A DNA stretch of 64,000 nt from Ensifer adhaerens (GCF_002007205.1 NZ_LAZS01000011.1:1-64000), one strand, 5' to 3'; positions 23,099 to 31,958 are shown, counted from the first letter of the stretch. The notes: a model not told the origin generated them from the letters alone. Program-made: numbers and translations.

Positions 23099-23560
23099 AT
23101 GAAGCAGGACAGCCGATTGGCGCGGATGATCCATGTGCTCATACACATGGCACTGCTCGGGGGACGGGAGACGTCGGAGACCATCGCCAAGATGCTCAAC
23201 ACCAACCCGGTGGTCGTTCGCCGAACGATGGGCGCGTTGAAGCGAAAAGGTGTTGTCGGCTCTGAAGGCGGCAGGGGAGGGGGCTGGGCCCTGCTGCGGC
23301 CGCTTGACCAGTTGACGGTCCTCGACGTGCAGCGGGCGCTGGACGACGGACAGGTTCTGACGGCCGGGGTGTCCGAGGATCATCCGACCTGCCCGGTGGA
23401 ACGCGCCGCGAATGCGGCGCTGGTCGGCGCCTTCGAACAGGCGGAACGGACGTTGCTCCGGGAGTTTGCCGACCTCAGGCTTTCAACGATCGCGGAGGGC
23501 GCGATGAAGGATCTGCCGGGCTCTCCCATCCAGACAGCTCACGGGGATCACCACGCCTGA
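23099..23560 (+). CDS. Rrf2-family transcriptional regulator
   Basis: A 153-residue winged-helix regulator of the Rrf2 family: SRLARMIHVLIHMAL, ETSETIAKMLNTNPVVVRRTMGALKRKGVVGSEGGRGGGWALLRPLDQLTVLDVQRAL. Only one Cys (HPTCPVE) is present in the sensor region, so it is not an IscR/NsrR-type Fe-S protein. It probably represses the divergent epoxide hydrolase gene and itself through the palindrome at 23063-23083. Its signal may be a small electrophile (inference). Confidence 0.88.
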   Translation: MKQDSRLARMIHVLIHMALLGGRETSETIAKMLNTNPVVVRRTMGALKRKGVVGSEGGRGGGWALLRPLDQLTVLDVQRALDDGQVLTAGVSEDHPTCPVERAANAALVGAFEQAERTLLREFADLRLSTIAEGAMKDLPGSPIQTAHGDHHA

Positions 23561-23561
23561 A

Positions 23562-23705
23562 GGCGCTGCGCATGTGGTCGATGAAAAGGCGAAGCGGCAG
23601 CATCGAGCGATATTCGCGCGGATAATAGAGGTAGAGGCCGGGAATGGGGACGAGATAGTCGGCGAGGGTGCCGATCAGGCGCTCGCGGCGCAGGGCCTCT
23701 ATAAT
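23562..23705 (-). pseudogene. C-terminal remnant of a LysR-family regulator
   Basis: The minus-strand frame reads EALRRERLIGTLADYLVPIPGLYLYYPREYRSMLPLRLFIDHMRSAFRR. This matches the last ~50 residues of LysR effector domains (the PGLYLYYP...LRLFIDHMR pattern). No N-terminal DNA-binding part is present upstream. It is a decayed fragment wedged between the Rrf2 gene and the EamA transporter gene. Confidence 0.6.
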
Positions 23706-23843
23706 TGAAACTGGATGCCGCCGGCGGCTCTGCGTGATCGTCCGGCAGGACAAGCGCCTTGATCTCGGCCTTCGAAAGACGCTGGCCGCCCTCAAGTCGC
23801 TTTCTGAGCGGGAGCAGCCAATCAGAAAGCAGCATTAAAGTCA

Positions 23844-24719
23844 CTACGCCTGCCGCCGCCTTGCCAATTGGTGCTCGCGCCAGATCGTGAAGAGACCGGC
23901 GCCGACGACGATGAGCGCGCCGACGATCATGTTGTGGGTTATCGTCTCGCCAAACAGTAGGACCGCGAACATCACGTTGAGGACCAGCTGAAAATAGGTG
24001 ATGGGCTGGACTTCGGCTGCCGGCAGCAGCCCGTAGGCTCTGATAAGGAAATAGTGGCTGAGCGTGCCGCAAATGCAAAGTGCGGCGAGCGCAAACCAAT
24101 CGGTGGGCTCGACTTCGGTCCAATAGAACGGGCCGATCATCGAAATCGCCACGGCGCCGACAACACCCGCATAAAAGAGGCTCGTGACGGCGGAATCTTC
24201 GCGACTGACCGCGCGGGTGGCGATGCTGTAGAGCGCGAAAAGGACGGATGCTGCAAGCGGTAGAAGCAGCGACATGTCGAAATGCACGTTCACGGGATTG
24301 ATGATCACCAGAACCCCGATCAGGCCGATCAGGATTGCCGCACCGCGTCGCCATCCCACAGTCTCCCCCAGAAGCGGGATCGAGAGGATGGTGATGATCA
24401 ATGGGGTCGCCTGAAAGATCGACTGGCTCATGGCAAGCCCGGCGTGAACGTAGGAAATGACGATGACGACGATTTCCGCGACGAGAAGAAGGCCTCGGAG
24501 AATCTGCAGCCAGGGACGGCGCGTCCGAACGGTATTGCGAAGGCCGCCCGATGATGACGCCGCGAATACAAGCACGAAAAGCGCAAACGCCCAGAACCGG
24601 ATCATCGTGATGAACAGAGCGGGATAGCGGTCGCCAAGATACTTGGTGATGGCGTCCTGGCCGGCAAAAATGCAAATGGCGAGGAAGGCAAACATATAAC
24701 CGCGGGTCTTGGGGCTCAT
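23844..24719 (-). CDS. EamA/DMT-superfamily transporter
   Basis: A 291-residue inner-membrane protein with ten predicted helices in two EamA repeats (FLAICIFAGQDAITKYLGDRYPALFITMIRFWAF; YSIATRAVSREDSAVTSLFYAG), conserved Pro in LAMSQSIFQATPLIITIL and GETVGWRRGAAILIGLIGV. It probably exports a metabolite or amino-acid-like compound. ATG24719 is taken; a GTG sits directly before it. A short tandem repeat lies 60 to 90 bases upstream. Confidence 0.88.
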   Translation of the reverse strand: MSPKTRGYMFAFLAICIFAGQDAITKYLGDRYPALFITMIRFWAFALFVLVFAASSSGGLRNTVRTRRPWLQILRGLLLVAEIVVIVISYVHAGLAMSQSIFQATPLIITILSIPLLGETVGWRRGAAILIGLIGVLVIINPVNVHFDMSLLLPLAASVLFALYSIATRAVSREDSAVTSLFYAGVVGAVAISMIGPFYWTEVEPTDWFALAALCICGTLSHYFLIRAYGLLPAAEVQPITYFQLVLNVMFAVLLFGETITHNMIVGALIVVGAGLFTIWREHQLARRRQA

Positions 24720-24778
24720 CACGCTACAAACTCAGAATCGCTGGCCACCTGAATAGCACAGTCTTCTCGCCGGGGCTT

Positions 24779-24810
24779 GAACCAAACGACCTCTCGAACC
24801 AAACGACCTC
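24779..24810. repeat. Short tandem repeat, 17-base period, two copies
   Basis: GAACCAAACGACCTC at 24779-24793 and again at 24796-24810. It lies upstream of the EamA gene and may be a tandem operator or a simple duplication. Separately, GCTGGCCACCTGA occurs at about 24740 and again at about 24911. Confidence 0.5.
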
Positions 24811-24940
24811 GGTTCCATGGTTCTGGAGCTGCGGCGGCCGGGCGGGCGAGGGGTGTATCGCCAGCCTGCGAGGCTTGTCAGTCGTTGCGCGGAGCGGTTG
24901 GGCGAGTGGCGCTGGCCACCTGAGGGGACCTTGCCTCACC

Positions 24941-25291
24941 TCAATGGTATTTTTCCTGCTCACGCGTAAGAATCGCCGGAACGTTGAGCCCGGCGATCGG
25001 TTGATTGACATCCGTCGGAACGTCTCCCGAAAGCTGAAGGTCGAGATAGCGCGCGCAGCAGACCCTCAGGAACGATGTGAAGTTGCCGAGGTCGTGGCCG
25101 GCATCAATGGACTCGTGGTGGAGCTTGGTAATCAGCTGCGTGACGTTCATACGATCGCGCCGGGCGATCTCCTCAAGCTTCGACCAGAAGAAGTTCTCCA
25201 GCCGAACACTCGTTACCATGCCGTCGATGCGCAGCGACCGGGTGGTGCTTTCCCAGAGCCGCGCATCTGCCTTTATGAACAACTCGCACAT
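24941..25291 (-). CDS. Ribbon-helix-helix domain protein (RHH_4-like)
   Basis: 116 residues. The core RSLRIDGMVTSVRLENFFWSKLEEIARRDRMNVTQLITKLHHESI fits the RHH_4 domain common in alphaproteobacteria, with a strand (TSVRLE) for DNA contact followed by two helices. The end (NFTSFLRVCCARYLDLQ) is typical of the family. ATG25291 has a purine-rich GAGGGGCG upstream. It probably binds DNA as a dimer; its targets are unknown. It lies just downstream of the PfpI gene on the same strand. Confidence 0.78.
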   Translation of the reverse strand: MCELFIKADARLWESTTRSLRIDGMVTSVRLENFFWSKLEEIARRDRMNVTQLITKLHHESIDAGHDLGNFTSFLRVCCARYLDLQLSGDVPTDVNQPIAGLNVPAILTREQEKYH

Positions 25292-25314
25292 CTCGCCCCT
25301 CCCGTGGCTTCCTG

Positions 25315-25911
25315 TCAGGCAGCGTCTGTTTGTAGCAGGGCCGAGGCGTCGAGCACAGCCATGAACTGGCGCAGCCACGACGGATGGGCGGGCCATGCCG
25401 GCGCGGTGACGAGGTTACCGTCGGACACCGCGTCGCTGATCGCGATATCCGCATAGATGCCGCCGGCAAGTTCGACCTCCGGGCGGCATGCGGGGTAGGC
25501 CGAACACGTGCGGCCCTTCAAGACGCCGGCGGCCGCCAGCAGTTGTGCGCCGTGGCAGATGGCAGCCACCGGTTTATCTGCCGCAAAGAAGTGCTGGACG
25601 GCCTTGATGACATCCGGGTTGAGGCGCAGATATTCGGGCGCGCGACCGCCGGGGATCACCAACGCGTCGTAGTCTTCGGCACGAACGGCGGAGAAGGTGG
25701 CGTTGAGCGCGAAGTTGTGACCGCGTTTTTCGGAATAGGTCTGGTCGCCTTCGAAATCATGGATTGCGGTCGCAACCGTCTCGCCGGCACTCTTGCCGGG
25801 GCAGACGGCGTGCACCGTGTGGCCGCAGGCAAGCAGCGTCTGGAACGGAACCATCGTTTCATAGTCTTCGGTGAAGTCACCGGTGATCATCAGAATTTTC
25901 GAGTTTGCCAT
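25315..25911 (-). CDS. DJ-1/PfpI family protein
   Basis: A 198-residue class I glutamine-amidotransferase-fold protein. The nucleophile elbow is [16 protein letters not shown] (Cys followed by His), with [18 protein letters not shown] upstream. ATG25911 follows GGGAGG. Members act as protease/chaperone-like enzymes, deglycases or glyoxalases; the exact activity cannot be read from sequence. It is in line with the RHH gene. Confidence 0.88.
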   Translation of the reverse strand: MANSKILMITGDFTEDYETMVPFQTLLACGHTVHAVCPGKSAGETVATAIHDFEGDQTYSEKRGHNFALNATFSAVRAEDYDALVIPGGRAPEYLRLNPDVIKAVQHFFAADKPVAAICHGAQLLAAAGVLKGRTCSAYPACRPEVELAGGIYADIAISDAVSDGNLVTAPAWPAHPSWLRQFMAVLDASALLQTDAA

Positions 25912-26066
25912 GTGTTTCCTCCCAAAAACCAATGGAGGGAGCTTAACAACTCGAGCGACGCAGCGGGTACTAGCGGAATACTACAAGGAAAATTCTGGCC
26001 GATGCTCGCCCGTTGCCCGGGGCGAAGGCGATGGCGACCAGGATTTCCGCGCCGCCGGTCCGCGGG

Positions 26067-27293
26067 CTATCTAACGGCCGTCGTTATCTTGGCGATGCCT
26101 TCCAGCGTTCGGTGAACCGGGCACTTGTCGGCAATCTCGGCGATCTTGGAGCGAAGCTCATCCGAGACCTCGCCATCGACCGATATGATCCGCTCGAACC
26201 GGTCGATCTTTCCGCCATCGGTGCGCTCGGAGGCGGCGCAATCCTCGCAGTCCCGTGCATGGATCTTGGAATGCGCCACTTCCACCTTGATCCGCCCGAG
26301 CGGCAGCTTCTTGTGGTCGGCGTAGAGACGCAGCGTCATGGAGGTGCAGGCGGCAAGCCCGATCGACAGGTAGTCATAGGGCGATGGTCCGGAATCCAGG
26401 CCGCCTACGCTTTGCGGCTCATCGGCAAAGAGGCGATGCTTGCCGGCATGCACCGAGTTCTGAAACTTCCCTTCGCCGGTTTCCGTCACCTGGACCTGTT
26501 CCATCCGCTCGGTACCCTGCGGACTATCGGCCACGAGATAGCGGCTCAACCACTCGGCAATGACCCTGGCGGCGTAAGCGGCATCGGCAGGATCGGTCAG
26601 CAGATGGTCGGCCTTGTCCAGCGAAACGAAGCTCTTGGGGTGTTTCGCCGCGTGGAAGAGATCGCTTGCGTTCTCGATGCCGACCGTTTGATCCAGTGGC
26701 GCGTGAAGGATGAGAACGGGTTTCCTGAACGTCGCAACAGCATCGAGGATGCGATGCGCGCAGGCGTCTTCCACGAATTGCTTTTTTATCAGGAACTTGC
26801 GCCCGGCAAGATCGACCTCGGCGACACCGTTCTCTTCGATCTCCTCAAGGCTCGCCCCGAAGTTCTTCAGGACATGACCGACATCGGCGGGCGCACCGAT
26901 CGTGGCCACGGCGCGGACCTCCGGTATGTCCTTGGCAACCGCAAAGACTGCAGCGCCGCCGAGCGAATGGCCGATCAGCAGCGACGGCGCCTCGAAGTGT
27001 TGGCGCAGATAGTCGGCGGCGGAGCGCAGATCGGCGACATTGGACGAAAAATTGGTCGAGGCGAACTCGCCTTCGCTTGATCCGAGGCCGGTAAAATCAA
27101 AGCGTAGGACAGCGATGCCTTGGCGCGCGAGTTCGGCCGAAACCTGGCGCGCAGCCGCCAGATCCTTGGAACAGGTGAAGCAGTGGGCGAAAAGCGCATA
27201 GGCCCGCACCGGACCGTTCGGAAGATCGAGGCGGGCGCCGAGGGTAGCGCCGGAATGGCCTTTGAATTCAAGTCGTTGCGAGTTGAAATTCAT
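26067..27293 (-). CDS. Fused alpha/beta hydrolase - OsmC family protein
   Basis: 408 residues, two domains. Residues ~1-255 are an alpha/beta hydrolase (FAHCFTCSKD oxyanion region, LLIGHSLGGAAVFA with the nucleophile Ser, DKADHLL with His). Residues ~270-408 are OsmC (SPYDYLSIGLAACTSMTLRLYA and DKCPVHRTLEG, holding the two peroxidatic/resolving Cys). OsmC proteins reduce organic hydroperoxides; the hydrolase part may feed it lipid peroxides. AAGGAG lies upstream of ATG27293. This bifunctional arrangement is known in proteobacteria. It stands alone. Confidence 0.92.
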   Translation of the reverse strand: MNFNSQRLEFKGHSGATLGARLDLPNGPVRAYALFAHCFTCSKDLAAARQVSAELARQGIAVLRFDFTGLGSSEGEFASTNFSSNVADLRSAADYLRQHFEAPSLLIGHSLGGAAVFAVAKDIPEVRAVATIGAPADVGHVLKNFGASLEEIEENGVAEVDLAGRKFLIKKQFVEDACAHRILDAVATFRKPVLILHAPLDQTVGIENASDLFHAAKHPKSFVSLDKADHLLTDPADAAYAARVIAEWLSRYLVADSPQGTERMEQVQVTETGEGKFQNSVHAGKHRLFADEPQSVGGLDSGPSPYDYLSIGLAACTSMTLRLYADHKKLPLGRIKVEVAHSKIHARDCEDCAASERTDGGKIDRFERIISVDGEVSDELRSKIAEIADKCPVHRTLEGIAKITTAVR

Positions 27294-27408
27294 GCGACGC
27301 TCCTTTGAGGAGAACGGCCGTCCCAAGGCGGCCGTCTCGTTTCGGCTGGGGCGGCCTGCGCCCATGTCCGCGGTACTTGGTCCTGCGGACATGACTTGAC
27401 GGCGTTCG

Positions 27409-27915
27409 TTACTCCGCCGCGGACCTTTGCGGCAGCACCCAGTTCGGTCGCGGGAAGTGGCAGGTGTAACCGTTGGGATAGCGCTCCAGATAATCCTGGT
27501 GCTCCGGCTCCGCTTGCCAGAAATCGCCGACGGGCTCGATTTCCGTCACCACCTTGCCCGGCCACAGGCCAGAAGCTTCCACGTCGGCAATGGTGTCTTC
27601 GGCAATTCGCCTCTGTTCGTCATCGACGTAGTAGATCGCCGAGCGATAGGACGTGCCGATGTCGTTGCCCTGGCGGTTCTTCGTCGTGGGGTCGTGGATC
27701 TGGAAAAACACTTCCAGAATACGCCGGTAGGAGGTCTTGGCCGGATCGAAGAAGATCTCGATGCCCTCCGCATGGGTGCCGTGGTTGCGATAGGTGGCGT
27801 TGGGCACGTCGCCACCGGTATAACCCACACGGGTGCCGGTGACGCCGGGGAGCTTGCGGATCAGATCCTGCATTCCCCAGAAGCAACCGCCGGCCAGAAC
27901 GGCTCTATCGGTCAT
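27409..27915 (-). CDS. msrA: Peptide-methionine (S)-S-oxide reductase
   Basis: A 168-residue Msr[15 protein letters not shown] carries the catalytic GCFWG Cys near the N terminus, followed by [31 protein letters not shown] and the [10 protein letters not shown] motif. It reduces methionine-S-sulfoxide in proteins in the cytosol using thioredoxin. Length fits the short MsrA class. It is a single gene downstream of the hydrolase-OsmC gene's promoter side; both fit oxidative stress repair. Confidence 0.95.
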   Translation of the reverse strand: MTDRAVLAGGCFWGMQDLIRKLPGVTGTRVGYTGGDVPNATYRNHGTHAEGIEIFFDPAKTSYRRILEVFFQIHDPTTKNRQGNDIGTSYRSAIYYVDDEQRRIAEDTIADVEASGLWPGKVVTEIEPVGDFWQAEPEHQDYLERYPNGYTCHFPRPNWVLPQRSAAE

Positions 27916-28081
27916 TCAGATATCCTCCACATGGTTGATGGCTCAAACTCCTCCGGCCGCGGGCCAGCGCCGGAGACGGTACTGCAATATAGGAACTCGT
28001 TTCGTCGAGATCAGCAGGGCGGCTCTGAAACCGAGTTTTGGCTCGGAGCATGTCGAGCTTGCCAATAGCAATGCCGCGCTT

Positions 28082-29098
28082 TCAAAAGCCAATCGATTTC
28101 CCTCCAGCAAGTGCCAGCGCGCGGTCATCTGTTTCGTAGTCGAAATGATCATATGGGTATGCCGCAAGCTGCGGCAGACGTTCTCGCCAATTGTTGCCGT
28201 TGACATGCTCGACAAGCCACCGGATGGCAGGCTCGACGGATCGTTTGTAGGTGGCTGCCGGGGCCGTTACACCCGCCACCACCATGGGCGAAGGGATCGA
28301 CCAGGGCGTCGCGCCGAAAGCCGGCGGGTAGGCGGGTGCGTCCGGCAAGCCGATGAGTTCAGCCCTTACATCTAGTATGCTCATGATGGCGTGCCCGATT
28401 TCCGCAACGGTCGGGCTGTCGGCCTCCGAAACATTGGCAATCGCCGGCAGGTGTCCGCCGGCCGCCTGAAGCACGGCGCTGGCGATCGCGGCGACGGATG
28501 TCGTCTGGAATCGGCTTCGCCCGCCATAGGCGAGCGGAATTGCCGTCCTGCCGTCGAGCAGTCTCCTGACGAACCACCATTCCCGGGCGTGCCTGCTTTC
28601 GGGGCCGTGAATGGCGCAGGGCCGCAGGATGGTCACCGGGCATGCGGCGCGACTTAGAAGCGTGCTTTCCATCGCCGCTTTGCGCGTTGAGTAGGTCTCC
28701 GTTCCGGCTGCGACGATCGGGCTCTCTTCGGTCAATGGGATAGGAAAAACAGGAAACCCGCAGTCCGGCGCCTCGTCCAGCGTCCGGCCTTCGCCATCCC
28801 GATAAACACTCGCACTTGAGATTGCCACGATGCGCCCAGCGGATGCTCCCGCCTGCGCCAGGCATTCGCCATCAGTGGCGTCGAAAGCGACGCAAGACAG
28901 CAGGACATCGGTGCCCGTGCCGATGACAGCGCGCAGCCCATCGACATCCCGAGCATCGACCTCAGCGTGACGGCAGCCGCCCGGCAAAGTCGTGGCGTGC
29001 CGGCTTATGATCGTCACGTCCCAGGCTTCGTCCACCAGGTAGCGGGCCGTTGCGAGACCTATCTGTCCGGTTCCACCAACAATGACGGCTCTGGGCAT
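28082..29098 (-). CDS. NAD-dependent epimerase/dehydratase (extended SDR)
   Basis: A 338-residue Rossmann protein. RAVIVGGTGQIGLATARYLVDE holds GxxGxxG. VAISSASVYRDGEGRTLDE and YSTRKAAMES give the SDR Ser and the YxxxK active site, so catalysis looks intact. ATG29098 (AGGA nine bases upstream) is used rather than upstream in-frame ATGs. It probably acts on a nucleotide sugar or a related alcohol; no sugar-pathway neighbours help to define the substrate. Confidence 0.85.
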   Translation of the reverse strand: MPRAVIVGGTGQIGLATARYLVDEAWDVTIISRHATTLPGGCRHAEVDARDVDGLRAVIGTGTDVLLSCVAFDATDGECLAQAGASAGRIVAISSASVYRDGEGRTLDEAPDCGFPVFPIPLTEESPIVAAGTETYSTRKAAMESTLLSRAACPVTILRPCAIHGPESRHAREWWFVRRLLDGRTAIPLAYGGRSRFQTTSVAAIASAVLQAAGGHLPAIANVSEADSPTVAEIGHAIMSILDVRAELIGLPDAPAYPPAFGATPWSIPSPMVVAGVTAPAATYKRSVEPAIRWLVEHVNGNNWRERLPQLAAYPYDHFDYETDDRALALAGGKSIGF

Positions 29099-29437
29099 TG
29101 AGACTGTCCTTCTAAGCATTCCGCGTCTCAACACCCGTTCCGACGAAACGGGGGATTCGGCGGCCAGGAGAAAGATCGTACCAAGGCATTGAAATCTATA
29201 GCGTCGCCAACGGCAAGGCGGTTAGCGGATGTATTCGCTCGGAGATGATTGCGATAGTTCCATAATGTATGTTACGCGATCGTTGCATTCAATCTGGAAC
29301 CACCAAGGCGCTCACCGCCCGCCCTTCGAGCTGCAGGCCGCGAAACAGATGGCTCAATAAGCAAGAGCCGCCGTTCTCAATCCTATTGAATCGCATTCCT
29401 CTTCGCTGCAAAGATGCCCCTGGGCGGAGGGAAATCG
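29099..29437. other. Divergent intergenic region, epimerase / secreted hypothetical
   Basis: A 339-base gap with promoters of both divergent genes. An AT-rich patch at about 29255-29275 and GGAGG at 29426-29430 serve the rightward gene. Nothing else is seen. Confidence 0.4.
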
Positions 29438-30274
29438 ATGAGATCGCTGATAGTGCTTGCAGTCGGAATGGTGGCGTTCGACGCCGCCGCCGACTATCCC
29501 ACCACTGGTATGCTCTATAACCAGCAGGAAGACTCCTCGCTGACCTACACCTGCACACTCCAGCAGGGCCAGCAGCGGCTCCGGTGCGAATTCATTCAGA
29601 CAGCCGTCCGCAAGAAAGCGAAGCCAGCCGACCTGGAAAAGAAGCTCGATGAAGCCCGCAAGAACTATCCGGGTGCAGTGAAGGAATTCTCCGACCTCAA
29701 GGAATGCAACATGGTGGGCGCGTGGCTCGGCATGGCCACCGGTCAGATTTCCATTGATGCCGCCCTCGCCCGCAATCCTGGAATCGCCACAGATGCTGCG
29801 AAGTTCAAGGAAGGCATGATCCGCCTGCAAGAGGACGCCAAGGCGAACCCCAGCGTGCTCGACACCTTCCGCGCTCTCGCAGGCATGTGCGATCATCCGA
29901 CTGAGGAGAATTTCCTGAAGATCACAAAGGCCGACCACGACAAGAATCTTCGAACTTGCCAGGTCAGTTCGAATCCGTTCGCGCAGGAATTCGTCTGGGT
30001 CTCCGACTTCGGCAATGGCGGTGCGTGGGTGGTGTCATCGCAGCCCGAAGGTCCATGTGGCGTAGTCCAGCTTTCTCGCTTTGAGAAGGATCAATCCGAC
30101 ACGTCCGGCCTCTTCTGGCGGTACATTGCCCGGAAGGCCGCCACCAATCCGTCGGGCACAGTGTTGCCGGGACTGAGTTGCTCGGCAGTCGATCAGGCCG
30201 AATACGTCTACGACTGGAAGAAGACGAGATCTGACCATCTGCAGTGCGAGTTCGTGGAGTTCAGTCCCATCTGA
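29438..30274 (+). CDS. Secreted hypothetical protein
   Basis: 278 residues. The signal peptide MRSLIVLAVGMVAFDAAA is followed by a soluble mature chain with several Cys (YTCTLQQGQQRLRCEFIQ; LKECNMVGAW; GMCDHP; LRTCQVS; EGPCGVV; LSCSAVDQ; LQCEF) that may form disulfides in the periplasm. The start and end share a pattern (tCtl...lrCeF / SCsavdqaeyvydw...lqCeF), hinting at an internal duplication. No family is recognised. GGAGG precedes ATG29438. It is a single-gene unit. Confidence 0.7.
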   Translation: MRSLIVLAVGMVAFDAAADYPTTGMLYNQQEDSSLTYTCTLQQGQQRLRCEFIQTAVRKKAKPADLEKKLDEARKNYPGAVKEFSDLKECNMVGAWLGMATGQISIDAALARNPGIATDAAKFKEGMIRLQEDAKANPSVLDTFRALAGMCDHPTEENFLKITKADHDKNLRTCQVSSNPFAQEFVWVSDFGNGGAWVVSSQPEGPCGVVQLSRFEKDQSDTSGLFWRYIARKAATNPSGTVLPGLSCSAVDQAEYVYDWKKTRSDHLQCEFVEFSPI

Positions 30275-30419
30275 TCGGCGATGGTGAGTGCACCGCGTCA
30301 GAGGAAAGCGCGTTCACCCCGGGTCGCCGCCAAGCCCACGTACGTGCCGCAATGGAAAACCGATGGCACCGGATACCATCATGATTGGGCACCCAAGCCA
30401 GAGAGTTAAGAGTTGAGTG

Positions 30420-30748
30420 ATGCCCGACTACATTGTATGTCACGTCGTGTTTCCCGCGCGGCAGGTTCTCGAAGAGAACGATTACAATGTGTTTCCCCCA
30501 GACTTGGAGAGCGATGAACTCGTCTTCTTTCACGCAACGGCTGCGGAAGATGTCGAGAGCATTTTGCGTTCTGGATTGCAGCCGGGGATAAAGCTCGGGA
30601 GGGAGCTTAGGACGATCTCTTTCGCAGAGAAGAGTGCATGGGCGATGATCTCTCATACGAGAGCGGCACTTACTACTCGCGTGAACTGACAAGTCAGCCC
30701 CGTGTAATCGCGATGTGCCCGGTTCTGAGTACCTATAAGCACATCTAG
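30420..30748 (+). pseudogene. Frameshifted small gene with an ART-like motif
   Basis: ATG30420 opens MPDYIVCHVVFPARQVLEEN, then LVFFHATAAEDVESILRSGLQPG (residues 35-56). This resembles the start of ADP-ribosyltransferase/RNA-phosphotransferase-like folds (aromatic-H-A/G-T followed by a helix ending SGLxPG). The frame closes at 30689 with a non-protein-like tail. The -1 frame from about 30640 continues as GDDLSYESGTYYSRELTSQPRVIAMCPVL and stops at 30746-30748, which reads like the true C terminus. A one-base indel near 30636-30652 is therefore likely. It may be a toxin-like or phosphotransferase-like remnant. The assignment is tentative. Confidence 0.45.
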
Positions 30749-30756
30749 CTGTCATC

Positions 30757-31125
30757 TCAGTGGAAATTCCTCGCGTTCACCTTCAGGGTGTCGATGTGTA
30801 GATCTCTGACAAATATGTCCCTCGGCTCCGGGGCGGGCTTCGGCCGATCCCGAGAATCCGGGCTTCCCGGCGCCCCATGCGCGAACTCGTCACCCCTGCC
30901 CGTCGGCAGCTTGAAGTCGATGTCGCGGGCGACCAGTCCAGAGAGATCGCCGGGCAGGTCGAAGACCTGCGGACGACGAGATGGACGACATCGCCTTCCC
31001 GCTGGATCCTGCCGTTGATCGCCATCGTTGACGATCCCAGCACAACCCGCCGCCGTTTCTCGAACAGGCTCGGCCAGACGACGATGTTCGCAGATCCAGT
31101 CTCGTCCCCGATGGTCATGCTGAAG
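30757..31125 (-). pseudogene. dnaE2: Frameshifted C-terminal remnant of error-prone DNA polymerase DnaE2
   Basis: The minus strand reads MTIGDETGSANIVVWPSLFEKRRRVV...INGRIQREGDVVHLVV, the OB-fold region near the DnaE2 C terminus. After a one-base shift near 30970 it continues FDLPGDLSGLVARDIDFKL...PEPRDIFVRDLHIDTLKVNARNFH and stops at 30757. Only about 120 of roughly 1,080 residues remain and the frame is broken. An imuA-imuB-dnaE2 mutasome locus was probably here or was moved in and lost. Confidence 0.8.
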
Positions 31126-31157
31126 CGTGACAGTGATGACCGGTCTCTTGTCGGGGA

Positions 31158-31958
31158 CTAGGCGATCCGCAAGCTGGCGCCACGAAGGCGAAGACCGAGG
31201 CGTTCGGCGACGCGTTGCGATGAGATGTTGCCCTGGTCCGTGCTGTAAAAAAGCATACGCGAACGAAGGGAGGGAAGCTGTGACAAGCCGGCCGTTGCCG
31301 TGGCGGCAAAGCCCTGCCCTCTGAAGGCCTTGCCTGTTACCAGCCCGAGTTCCGCGCCGGTATCGGCAAGCCGCGCCGCAAAGGCGAGCGAGGCGACCTC
31401 ATCATCGACAATGACACCGCACCAGGGTGTCCAGAAATCGGTCGCCTGATGGAAACCAAGCTCGACCAGGTTTTCGGGGACGCCTGCCGACGCCCAGGAA
31501 TGCACGAGATCCCGGCCTTCCTGGGAGTCGCTGTTGATGAGCCGGGCATTGCTCGGGCACGGGTACGGGTGTGCGTTCGGCAGTTCGTAGGTCAGGCCGA
31601 GATTGTGTGCCGCCGGACCGTCCTTGCCCAGCAACGACAGGTAGCGCGCAAGGTACTTTGGTGGTGCTGTGTGCGTGAGCGGCGGTTCGCTAGCGGCGAG
31701 ACCCTCGATCTCCGCCACCAGGTCATCCGGCAAGTCGTCGCGCAGCCCGAACAGGGTGCGCTCTGAACAGCCCGCCAACCAGAAACGCGGCCCCGGCGAG
31801 TAGTCTGGGTCGTTCTCGCGCTCTATCCGCCCGTCAGGACGCAACCGAAACAGTGTCTGGTACTGGACCTTCAACCAATGATCGCCAGGCGTATGAGACA
31901 ATATTCTGCACCCTCCACAGGCGCCGGATGCTGACTGATACGTGAGATCGCGCGCCAT
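31158..31958 (-). CDS. GNAT-family N-acetyltransferase
   Basis: 266 residues. The C-terminal half (VIVDDEVASLAFAARLADTGAELGLVTGKAFRGQGFAATATAGL...YSTDQGNISSQRVAERLGLRLRG) is a GNAT fold with the acyl-CoA loop RGQGFA and a motif-B-like AERLGL. The N-terminal half (QTLFRLRPDGRIERENDPDYSPGPRFWLAGC) looks like an extra domain of the GNAT/FR47-like group. Substrate unknown. It borders the dnaE2 remnant. Confidence 0.78.
   Translation of the reverse strand: MARDLTYQSASGACGGCRILSHTPGDHWLKVQYQTLFRLRPDGRIERENDPDYSPGPRFWLAGCSERTLFGLRDDLPDDLVAEIEGLAASEPPLTHTAPPKYLARYLSLLGKDGPAAHNLGLTYELPNAHPYPCPSNARLINSDSQEGRDLVHSWASAGVPENLVELGFHQATDFWTPWCGVIVDDEVASLAFAARLADTGAELGLVTGKAFRGQGFAATATAGLSQLPSLRSRMLFYSTDQGNISSQRVAERLGLRLRGASLRIA

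Noticed and set aside
24779-24810. Possible CRISPR-like direct repeat
   Set aside because: Only two copies, a 2-base spacer and no cas genes; it is a simple tandem duplication.
29190-29200. Further TATAG-containing sites resembling the TTTATAGA element
   Set aside because: Sites such as ATCTATAGCG here, or TTTATAGC near 51490, differ from the exact word and are not near sulfur genes.
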